Assembly: GCF_000733295.1 (NCBI RefSeq)
Contig: NZ_JPMI01000305.1
Coordinates: forward strand, 1 to 63,144
Reading direction: 5' to 3'
Source of the DNA: Archangium violaceum Cb vi76
Lineage (GTDB): Bacteria > Myxococcota > Myxococcia > Myxococcales > Myxococcaceae
Length of the DNA stretch: 63,144 bases
How positions within the stretch are numbered: the stretch's first letter is position 1; each line of letters begins with the position of its first letter. The position numbers and the translations under genes were made by a program. Positions 8,234 through 15,554 of the stretch are shown here, in pieces. Below the pieces are notes generated by a model. The model did no database searches. It had not been told where the DNA came from and was given only the letters and a program-made list of their open reading frames with translations.

Positions 8234-10186
8234 TCACGCGACGGACTGGGTCGCCCGCTTCTTCCGGGAGCGGCCCCGGCCACCCTCATCGCGCGGACCG
8301 AGCACCCGGTCGGCGGGCAGGCCCGCGTCGAGCGCCTCGCGCAACCCGGGAGATAGCCCGTCCATCAGCAGCACCACCGAGGCGTTCGTCCACGCGAAGC
8401 CCAGCGTCCGCTCGGACCTGGGTGCCATGAGCGCTCCGCGATCCGCGCCCTGGTTGCCGTACTCGACGGCCACCTCGGCCGACCGCCTCACCACGTCGTA
8501 CTTCTCCTTGATGAGGCCGTTGTGACTCCCCGCGATGTCCAGCACCATCGACAGCCAGCGGTAGGCCACCGCGTCCGCCTCGGCGTGGAAGCCGTAACGG
8601 CGCAGGCCCTCCACCGCGATGATCTGGTGCGGCGCCCAGCCGAACGGCCAGTCCCACTGCAGATCCTCTCCGCCCGCCGCCTCGCGCGAGGCGCGGCTGC
8701 TCGAGGTCAGGCCTCCGTCATGCAGGAAGCGCGGAAGCGCCGCGGCCACCATGGCGGCCTCCTCCCTCGAGGCCCAGCCCGTCCACAGCGGATAGAAGGC
8801 CGCCAGGCACTCGTAGCGGGAACGGCGTCCGGACACGAAGTCGTAGTCGAAGAACAGGCCGTGCTCCGCGTCCCAGAAGCGCGTGCGCATGGTGCGCACC
8901 CGGGCCTTCGCCGCCCGGGCGTACCGGGCCGCCTTCAACGAGGCCTCCCCTTCCACTTCGCGGAGGATCCCCGCCACGTCCATCTCGTACTGGAACAGCA
9001 GCGAGTTGAGGCACACCGGCTCGTGGTGGTGCGTGGCCTTGCCGAAGCGGTGGCACATGTCCCAACCGCTCTCGCGGATGGCCCGGTCATGGCGGTGGAA
9101 CCCGGCGTCGTCCGGCCGCGCGTCCGCGTAGAACCTCGACAGGTCCTCGGCGTCGGGCCCCTCGGCGTCGTCCTTGTAGCGGGAGAGCCCGCTCTGGGTA
9201 GCACGGGGCCCCGTGCGGAAGACGGTCTCGAGCTCCTGCTCGGCCGCGCGGGCCACGCGCTTGAGCAGGCGCCGGTCCGCGCGCACCGCGTGCAGCGCCA
9301 GCGCCAGCCGGGGCATGAGCGGCGGCTGGGTGCGCGACAGGTGGTAGCTGAGATTCGAGTTGGGAATCTTCCCGTAGTGCTCGATCTCGTAGAGCTGGTT
9401 CTCCAGCATGTCCCTCGCGAGCCCGTAGTGGCCGGAGGTCAGGGCGCCGCGAGCGTTGAAGTAGCTGTCCCAGCCGAACATCTGCACGAAGCGGCCACCC
9501 GGAACGATGTACGGGCGCGGGAGGTAGAGCATCCCGGGCTGGCGCATGAGCGCCTCCCAGTCCCCGGTAGCGCGAGGCTTCTGGAGCGGCACCATCTCCA
9601 GGCCACCGGAGCGCCGGGCCTCGGCGCGCAGCTTCTTCAGGGCCTTGCGGTCGCGCGCGGGCACGTACACGCGTTGCTTGCCGTCCGGCTCCTTCACCGG
9701 CATCACCTGAAGGGCCTTCTTCAGGTCCTCGGCGCGATCCGAGCGGCGGACGAGTCCCCGCCAACCGTCGTCGATCAACCGGCGCAGCGTCTGGGTGCGC
9801 GGCTCCAGCATCCGCTCCACGGGCAGCCCGATGGCCTCGCCGCGTCCCGCGAGGATCTCCTCGGCGAGCACATCCGCGGCGTGCGAGAGCCGCTCCGCTC
9901 CGGCCAGCTCCAGGCGCGCGCCCGGGGCGAGCTCCAGGTCCACCGCGAAGCGCAGTCCATCCTCGCGGGCGCGTCCGGCATCCCGGTCCGTGAGGCGGCC
10001 GTCACCATCGAGATCCAGCGCCATCAACACCTCGAAGGCGAGGCTCGCGGTGGACGTGGTGGCGGACAGGACCCCTGGCGTGTCCAGGGTCCGCGGGGCG
10101 CGCTCGCGGGCAAGCCGCTGCGACAGCCGATTCTGAAGGGTGATGGGGGAACGGGAGAGGCGCGAAGACGGCGTCCGGGTAGGCAC
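8234..10186 (-). CDS. GH37 family trehalase with N-terminal EF-hand-like loop
   Basis: The C-terminal 500 residues carry the trehalase signatures: PGGRFVQMFGWDSYF (signature 1) and QWDWPFGWAP (signature 2). They also hold the general-acid region ESGWDMCHRF, with its Asp, and the base region LIKEKYDVV, with its Glu. The enzyme should split trehalose into two glucoses. The N-terminal region contains DLDGDGRLTDRD, an EF-hand-like calcium loop. No clear signal peptide is seen, so it may be cytoplasmic. The start is a GTG at 10186 preceded by GAAGG; an upstream in-frame start at 10252 is possible. Trehalose is also the feedstock of the glgE-treS-mak operon 30 kb away. Confidence 0.87.
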   Translation of the reverse strand: MPTRTPSSRLSRSPITLQNRLSQRLARERAPRTLDTPGVLSATTSTASLAFEVLMALDLDGDGRLTDRDAGRAREDGLRFAVDLELAPGARLELAGAERLSHAADVLAEEILAGRGEAIGLPVERMLEPRTQTLRRLIDDGWRGLVRRSDRAEDLKKALQVMPVKEPDGKQRVYVPARDRKALKKLRAEARRSGGLEMVPLQKPRATGDWEALMRQPGMLYLPRPYIVPGGRFVQMFGWDSYFNARGALTSGHYGLARDMLENQLYEIEHYGKIPNSNLSYHLSRTQPPLMPRLALALHAVRADRRLLKRVARAAEQELETVFRTGPRATQSGLSRYKDDAEGPDAEDLSRFYADARPDDAGFHRHDRAIRESGWDMCHRFGKATHHHEPVCLNSLLFQYEMDVAGILREVEGEASLKAARYARAAKARVRTMRTRFWDAEHGLFFDYDFVSGRRSRYECLAAFYPLWTGWASREEAAMVAAALPRFLHDGGLTSSSRASREAAGGEDLQWDWPFGWAPHQIIAVEGLRRYGFHAEADAVAYRWLSMVLDIAGSHNGLIKEKYDVVRRSAEVAVEYGNQGADRGALMAPRSERTLGFAWTNASVVLLMDGLSPGLREALDAGLPADRVLGPRDEGGRGRSRKKRATQSVA

Positions 10187-10289
10187 TCTGTCGACCTTCG
10201 GAGAGGAAGCTCCGTGCAAGGTACACGAGTCCGTCCCGGCGCCAACATGCACTGCGTGAAGCCGCCCGCTTCTCCGCCGGACGGATGCC

Positions 10290-10307
10290 TGAACTCATTT
10301 GAGTTCA
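10290..10307. promoter_or_regulatory. 18-bp palindromic operator candidate
   Basis: Arms TGAACTCA and TGAGTTCA are perfect inverted repeats around a 2-bp centre. The site lies in the AT-richer divergent gap between the trehalase and the exported-protein gene. Its size and symmetry fit a dimeric repressor or activator site. The regulator is not identifiable from the window. Confidence 0.55.
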
Positions 10308-10423
10308 AACGTCTCAATGCATACACAGCCGGAGAGAGGGCGCCACGGACGCATGTGAGCACCGCGCGCACTGATTACCCTGGTCTCCGTTCCACCCCGA
10401 CCCCACACCCTTGGAGACCCACC

Positions 10424-11689
10424 GTGGACCTCCTTCCGTCCTTCCTCCGTCCCTTCACCACCTCCGCACTGCTCCTGGCCGCCGTGGTGCTCGCCCCACC
10501 CGCGCGCGCCGACGAACCCCCTACCCCGCTGGAGGACAACCAGCGCATCACCGAGGGCTACATCGAGATCGCCTATGAGCTGGGCGGCCTGCTGGATCCA
10601 ACGCTCCAGCCCGGCGGGAGCAGCAACGTGCGGCCCAACTGGTTCGTCTTCGCACCGCACGCCTCCCGCACCGGCGGCGAGGGCATGCTCGCCGCGGCCC
10701 TCGCGCGGCGGTTGATCGAGACGGCCCGGGGCCAGCCCTCGCTGTCACTGCTCCACGCGCTCGACCGGCTGGGCCTCGTCGGCACCGTGCGGCTCACCGT
10801 GGAGAACCTCTCCCTGGAGCTCATCCTCCGGGGACTGCCCACCGACGCGGCCGCCTCTCTGGCCTCGCTCATCACCGCCATGAATGGCGGGGCGCTCGCG
10901 GATTCGCGCACCCTCACCACCACCGCGTCGCGCTTCGCCTCGCTCTACTGGAGCGCGCCGGGCTCCCTCCCGCTCGACAAGGCGGAGTCCGTGGTCATCA
11001 CCCTGGAGCGCACGCTGCACGAGGGCAACCTCGCCATCTTCACGGACATCGGCGGCTCGGCGATCCTCTACCTGGACTGGCGCCGGAGCGTCACCGGTGC
11101 CATCACCCCCGCGCGCGTGCTGTCGGAGTTCTCCCTCCCGGACGCCGTGTCGCAGGAGGCCCAGCTCGCCTACACGTACGCGGTGGCCCACGCCAACGAC
11201 ACACCCCGGCCCTACCAGTTCGCCAGCATCTTCCCGGGCATGCACTGGAAGAGCCTGCTGGTGGCGGCCTTCGCGCTCTACGAGGAGGCCCGCCTGGCGC
11301 CGACTCCGGCCGCGCGCGACGCGCTCATCGCCATGGGCAACAACTACGTGGCCTGGCGCGAGCAGCATGACATGGCGCAGCCCGTCTTCTCCCCGGCCGT
11401 GGCCTACCCGGACGAGGTGTCCCGCTCCGCGCTGCTGCAAGCCCTCACGCCCATGCTCAGCACGGACTTCGGCACCCTCACGTGGAACTACTCCGACTAC
11501 GCGTACAGCCAGCCGGATCGGGACGGCAGCATCCTCACCTCGCCGCCCACCGAGTACAGCTGGGCCGTCTTCTGGGATCGCTGGACGGGCATCCTCTACG
11601 CCTTCGAGCAGGCCTACGGCTCGCCCTCGGCGCTCTGGGTGATGCCGGAGCCGATCGTGGATCCCACCACGGAGCCGTCCGGCACCTGA
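10424..11689 (+). CDS. Exported protein of unknown function
   Basis: This is a 421-residue protein starting at a GTG with GGAG about 8 nt upstream. An N-terminal signal peptide (PFTTSALLLAAVVLAPPARA, cleavage near ADE) is obvious, so it should be periplasmic or secreted. The mature part is mostly helical, with conserved-looking blocks PNWFVFAPHASRTGGEGMLA, FASIFPGMHWKSLLVAAFALYEEA and GNNYVAWREQHDMAQPVF. I do not recognise a family. It is divergent from the trehalase across a gap holding an 18-bp palindrome, which may co-regulate both genes. Confidence 0.75.
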   Translation: MDLLPSFLRPFTTSALLLAAVVLAPPARADEPPTPLEDNQRITEGYIEIAYELGGLLDPTLQPGGSSNVRPNWFVFAPHASRTGGEGMLAAALARRLIETARGQPSLSLLHALDRLGLVGTVRLTVENLSLELILRGLPTDAAASLASLITAMNGGALADSRTLTTTASRFASLYWSAPGSLPLDKAESVVITLERTLHEGNLAIFTDIGGSAILYLDWRRSVTGAITPARVLSEFSLPDAVSQEAQLAYTYAVAHANDTPRPYQFASIFPGMHWKSLLVAAFALYEEARLAPTPAARDALIAMGNNYVAWREQHDMAQPVFSPAVAYPDEVSRSALLQALTPMLSTDFGTLTWNYSDYAYSQPDRDGSILTSPPTEYSWAVFWDRWTGILYAFEQAYGSPSALWVMPEPIVDPTTEPSGT

Positions 11690-11881
11690 GTCCCTTCAGG
11701 CGCTCGGATGAGCGGAACAGTCTCCGTCCGCCGCCCGCCCGGAGTCCATCCAGGCGAGCCCGGTCCCGGGTGGGAGTAGACCCGAGTCCTCGAACGGACA
11801 CGCCGCCCCGGCCGGGGTGTCCAGGAGACCCGCACCGGTGGCAAACTGGAGTAGACCCACATCTCTGCTACCGTTCCCTTC

Positions 11882-12544
11882 ATGCTGGCGTCTCCGCCCC
11901 CCCGCTTCCGGCTGCTGTTCCCCGCCCTCGTCTGCGCCCTGGTGATCCACGGCGCCTACGGGGCCAGCCGGATGGGACCCCCCGCGTTCGCCGCGTTCGT
12001 GCTGCTGGTGCTCGCCATCGCGGCGATGCGTTGGCGCCATGGGGCCCCCCTCGCCTTCCCGGCTCGCGGCGCGCGCGGGAGCGGTGCCCTCCCGGAGCAC
12101 GCCCTGGCGAGGCTCGCGCATGAGGAACCGTCCCGGCAGTATCCGGCGCAGCGCGGAGCCACCTCCACGTCCTTCCCCCCGCGGCGCACCTTCTGGTCGC
12201 GGGTGAAGATCTGGTTCAGCAGCGCGGGCCTGCTGGTGTGCGGACTGTGGTGGATGCTGCTCGGCGCCATGCTCTTCACGCCGGATCCGTCGCCCGCGCT
12301 CGATGGCCTCTTCACCAACTCCAGCCTGACACTCATCACCGTGTCCCTGCTGCTGACGGTGCTCTTCGGGGTCATCCTGCGCTCGGGTCTGCGTGGGCCG
12401 TCGGATCCGCTCGCGCCGAAGGACTGGCGCCACAAGGACGGCCTGCGGGATCAGCCCTACGTGCCGCACTCCCCTGGCGCCTACCCGAGCGCTCCGCGCC
12501 ACGGAAAGCGCCACCTGCGGCTGGTACGCGGCAACGCGCCCTGA
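11882..12544 (+). CDS. Integral membrane protein of unknown function
   Basis: This 220-residue protein has about four hydrophobic segments. A pair lies at the N-terminus (LLFPALVCALVIHGAYG; AAFVLLVLAIAAM), and another pair follows a basic loop (AGLLVCGLWWMLLGAMLF; SLTLITVSLLLTVLFGVIL). The C-terminal tail is hydrophilic and basic (HGKRHLRLVRGNAP), probably cytoplasmic. It sits 39 bp upstream of the P450 gene on the same strand and may be co-transcribed with it. I do not recognise the family. Confidence 0.7.
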   Translation: MLASPPPRFRLLFPALVCALVIHGAYGASRMGPPAFAAFVLLVLAIAAMRWRHGAPLAFPARGARGSGALPEHALARLAHEEPSRQYPAQRGATSTSFPPRRTFWSRVKIWFSSAGLLVCGLWWMLLGAMLFTPDPSPALDGLFTNSSLTLITVSLLLTVLFGVILRSGLRGPSDPLAPKDWRHKDGLRDQPYVPHSPGAYPSAPRHGKRHLRLVRGNAP

Positions 12545-12583
12545 CCTCGACAGTCACGGGGGTGGCCACTACTGTGCCGCGCC

Positions 12584-13813
12584 ATGACTGGCTCCGTGAC
12601 CGATCGCAATCTGTTCAGCCCCGACAACCTGCGCAATCCCTACCCGCTCTACGCGGAGCTGCGGGAGCACGACCCGGTCCATTTCGTGGAGCCGATGCAG
12701 TCGTGGTTCATCACCCGCCATGACGACGTGATGGAGGGTTTCCGGGACCCGCGCCTGAGCGCCGCCCGAGGGCAGCTCTTCGAGTACCAGCTCCAGGGGG
12801 TGGACCCGAACGTCGCCCGGGAGTTCCTGGGGACCATCCAGCACCAGATGTTCATGAAGGATGGCCCGGAGCACGTGCGGCTGCGCCGGCAGACGCTCAC
12901 GGGCTTCTCCAACCAGAAGCTGGACGACATGCGCCCCACCGTCCACCGCATCATGCGCGAGCTGCTGGACGAGGTGATTCCCCAGGGTCACATGGATCTG
13001 CTCAAGGACATCGCCTTCCCGATGCCCGCGCTGGCCCTGGCCGAGCTGCTCAACATCCCGATCGCGGATCGTGCCCGCTTCAAGCGCTGGTCCGAGTACC
13101 TGGCCGATTTCAGCGCCCCCGCCGTGGGCGCCAACCCGGTGGAGCTGGCCACCCGCGCCAACCAGGCCATGGTGGAGATGAAGCAGTTCCTGCTGCCCAT
13201 CATCGAGGATCGCCGCCGCAACCCCGGGACGGACTCGCTCAGCCTGATGCTCCAGGCGGAGGCCGAGGGCCGGATGACGCCGGAGGAGCTGGTGGCCAAC
13301 ATCTGCCTCATCATGTTCGCCGGGCACACCACCACCACGGATCAGCTCTGCAACGGCGTCCATGATCTGCTCACCCACCCCGGCGAGCTCCAGAAGCTGC
13401 GGGCGGACATGGGGCTGATGAAGTCGGCAGTGGAGGAGATGCTGCGCTACACCACGGCGGTGCCCTCCATCACCCGGGTGGCCGCCGAGGACTTCGAGTG
13501 GCACGGAAAGCGGATCCGCAAGGGCCAGCTCATCTTCCTGGTGATGGCCTCGGCCAACCGGGATCCCTCCGCGTTCCCGGAGCCGGACCGCTTCGACATC
13601 ACCCGGGACAGCACGAAGCAGAAGCACGCCTCGTTCGGCTTCGGGGCGCACCACTGCATGGGGGCCGGCCTGTCCCGCCGCGAGCTGGAGATCGGCATCA
13701 CCCTGCTGCTGGAGCGCTTCCCCGCTCTGCGCCTGGACGAGACGCGGCCGCCGAAGCTCAAGTGCCACAGCCTGACCTTCCGCGGCTTCGACTCCCTGCC
13801 CCTGCGCTGGTGA
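12584..13813 (+). CDS. Cytochrome P450
   Basis: This is a 409-residue soluble bacterial P450. The I-helix motif FAGHTTTTDQL, the K-helix EEMLRY (ExxR) and the heme loop FGFGAHHCMGAGLSRREL, with thiolate Cys358, are all intact. The length and the lack of a membrane anchor fit class I or III enzymes fed by ferredoxin and ferredoxin reductase, neither of which is nearby. The substrate cannot be told from sequence. The upstream neighbour is a membrane protein and the downstream neighbour a toxin remnant, so there is no clear biosynthetic cluster. Confidence 0.95.
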   Translation: MTGSVTDRNLFSPDNLRNPYPLYAELREHDPVHFVEPMQSWFITRHDDVMEGFRDPRLSAARGQLFEYQLQGVDPNVAREFLGTIQHQMFMKDGPEHVRLRRQTLTGFSNQKLDDMRPTVHRIMRELLDEVIPQGHMDLLKDIAFPMPALALAELLNIPIADRARFKRWSEYLADFSAPAVGANPVELATRANQAMVEMKQFLLPIIEDRRRNPGTDSLSLMLQAEAEGRMTPEELVANICLIMFAGHTTTTDQLCNGVHDLLTHPGELQKLRADMGLMKSAVEEMLRYTTAVPSITRVAAEDFEWHGKRIRKGQLIFLVMASANRDPSAFPEPDRFDITRDSTKQKHASFGFGAHHCMGAGLSRRELEIGITLLLERFPALRLDETRPPKLKCHSLTFRGFDSLPLRW

Positions 13814-13824
13814 GGAACTCACCG

Positions 13825-14089
13825 ATGACCAGGGCGCTCCTCCTCTGTCTGGCGGCTGTTCTGGGGCCAGCCCTATCGACTGGTCGAGTGCAAGGCCCGC
13901 CAGGAGATGTCCCTCACCGGCAACTTGAAGGCCATGATCGAGTACGTGGAGCAGTACGGTGGGCACCTGGAGCTGTGGATCCGCTCAGCGAAGCATCCCG
14001 AGGGCGCAACGAAGCTTTCCGGCCCGCTGCGAAAAGCCTTGGATGAGCTTCGTCGGCAAGGCAAGGGCTTGATCAAGAGTTCCCCCTGA
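13825..14089 (+). pseudogene. Collapsed secreted-toxin gene (signal peptide joined out of frame to a nuclease-like C-terminus)
   Basis: An ATG 11 bp after the P450 stop opens a signal-peptide-like stretch (MTRALLLCLAAVLGPALS). The sequence that looks conserved then continues in the next frame, open from 13829 to 14089. It reads FWGQPYRLVECKARQEMS, then GGHLELWIRSAKHPEG and LSGPLRKALDELRRQGKG. The VECK motif resembles the E-x-K half of a restriction-endonuclease fold. The simplest reading is a toxin gene that has lost its middle and its reading frame. An in-frame 60-residue ORF from ATG 13907 could still be translated. It ends 6 bp before a probable immunity gene. The nuclease assignment is inference. 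Confidence 0.6.
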
Positions 14090-14095
14090 ACAGCC

Positions 14096-14878
14096 ATGCG
14101 CTCACGGCCATTCACCACGTACATCAACCTGCCACCGGGCCCACTCGAGAGTGACCTCTTGCGAGAGGTGCTTCATCTCATCCTTTCCGAGTTCCGCTGG
14201 TTCGAACCCAGACGCTTCGGTCATGCCGACATGGAGTACCCGATTGTCACAGGCACGCTCGATCTGGCCCCACTCCTCGCCTACTACGAGAAGAAGAAGG
14301 GACGACACCTGTTCGTGGGAGCCAGGACGGACCGCGATTACGTCTGCTTCTTTCCATCGGGACCGAACGACCTGCCCTACGTGAGCTACTTCTCCTGGAC
14401 GACCTCGCTCGCGGACACCGCCCAGCCCGCCTGGCGCCAGCGCCACATCGAGCAGGTCGCGACCTTGATGCGGCTCGTGCGCTCCCCGCTCGCCACGGCC
14501 GCGACGGAAGACGACTGGGACCGGAAGACCCAGTACGAGGTGCAAGAGGAACACTCCAGCTATCAGGAATTCACCATCCGGGACTACAGCGAGGGTCTGC
14601 CCGGTCTCTTCTGGCGCAACTTCCTGGGCCCGCCCTTCGTGCGCCTCTTCGGCGAGCGCCTGGACTCCCTCCCGCCCGGTCGTGCACAACGCCTGGGGGA
14701 TGACCTCGTCCTCCTCCAACCCTACGAACTCCCCTCCCAGGCCAGCTCTCCGGAGGCCGATGCCCAGGAACGGGAGTTGATCGCCCTGCTCGGTTCCGAG
14801 TGCTTCTACGACCACGAGCGGCGGCAGAAGCCCACCCGCCGACCGGTGCTCGACGAGATGGCCTCAACGAAGGCCTGA
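14096..14878 (+). CDS. Putative immunity protein (orphan) next to toxin remnant
   Basis: This is a 260-residue cytoplasmic-type protein without signal peptide or membrane segments. It is acidic and rich in aromatic residues, with blocks YINLPPGPLESDLLREVLHL, FFPSGPNDLPYVSYFSW and GLFWRNFLGPPFVRLFGERL. I do not assign it to a named family with certainty. Its position 6 bp after a nuclease-like toxin C-terminus is the usual toxin-immunity order of myxobacterial polymorphic toxins. It is intact although the toxin is broken, as expected if it still protects against toxin delivered by kin. It could also be an unrelated cytoplasmic protein. Confidence 0.6.
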   Translation: MRSRPFTTYINLPPGPLESDLLREVLHLILSEFRWFEPRRFGHADMEYPIVTGTLDLAPLLAYYEKKKGRHLFVGARTDRDYVCFFPSGPNDLPYVSYFSWTTSLADTAQPAWRQRHIEQVATLMRLVRSPLATAATEDDWDRKTQYEVQEEHSSYQEFTIRDYSEGLPGLFWRNFLGPPFVRLFGERLDSLPPGRAQRLGDDLVLLQPYELPSQASSPEADAQERELIALLGSECFYDHERRQKPTRRPVLDEMASTKA

Positions 14879-14889
14879 ACATCCACGGC

Positions 14890-15550
14890 TCAGAGATCCA
14901 CGAGCCCCGCGCGCAGGGCCAGCACCACGGCCTCCACGTGCGAGTTGACGCCCATCTTCCGGTAGATGTGCGAGAGGTGCGTGCGCACCGTGCGCCGCTC
15001 CAGCGTCATCACCCGCCCCACCTCGGCGTTGGACAGGCCCTTGGCCACGTAGCGCAGCACGTCGAACTCGGCCGGCGTCAGGCCCCACGGGTTCTGCTTC
15101 TCCGCCTCGGGCGGCTTCGCCTGGATCGACTGGAAGTAGTTCCAGAAGCGCCGCGCGATGAGGGGCTCAAGCACCGTGCCCCCCTCCATCACCTCGCGGA
15201 TGCCCGAGCGGATCTTCTCCGGCCCCACCCGCTTCACCAGGTACGCCCGAGGCCCCCGCTTGAATGGCCTCGTACACCTTCTGCTCGTCCTCGAAGGACG
15301 TGAGGATGAGCACCTCCACCCCGGCCGCGCGGCGCTTCACCCGCCGCGTCACCTCGATGCCGTTGAACCCCGGTAGCTCCAGGTCCAACAGCACCAGTTG
15401 CGGCATCACCCGCACCACCTCCTCCACCGCCTGCTCTCCATCCTGCGCGCTGCCCACCACCTCCAGCTCGGGAAAGCTCCCCAACACCTTGAGGAGGTTG
15501 CGCAGCAGGTTCGGCTGATCCTCGACGACGAAGACGCGGGTCCGGTCCAT
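14890..15550 (-). pseudogene. NarL/FixJ-type response regulator interrupted by a frameshift
   Basis: The N-terminal receiver is encoded from 15550 (VFVVEDQPNLLRNLL, phospho-Asp in LVLLDLELPG, LILTSFEDEQKVYEAIQAGASG). The reading frame breaks near 15245-15260. The continuing receiver end (KRVGPEKIRSGIREVMEGG) and the LuxR-type helix-turn-helix (LTPAEFDVLRYVAKGLSNAEVGRVM, VRTHLSHIYRKMGV) are in another frame. One extra base close to a run of five G/C explains the break. This is either a sequencing indel or a real inactivation. The gene is 4 bp downstream of the pseudokinase gene and forms an operon with it and the zinc-ribbon gene. Confidence 0.85.
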
Positions 15551-15554
15551 GGCC

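Noticed and set aside
8522-10423. A long open frame running upstream of the exported-protein gene on the plus strand
   Set aside because: It is antisense to the trehalase, whose motifs are certain. The signal peptide and ribosome site place the real start at 10424.
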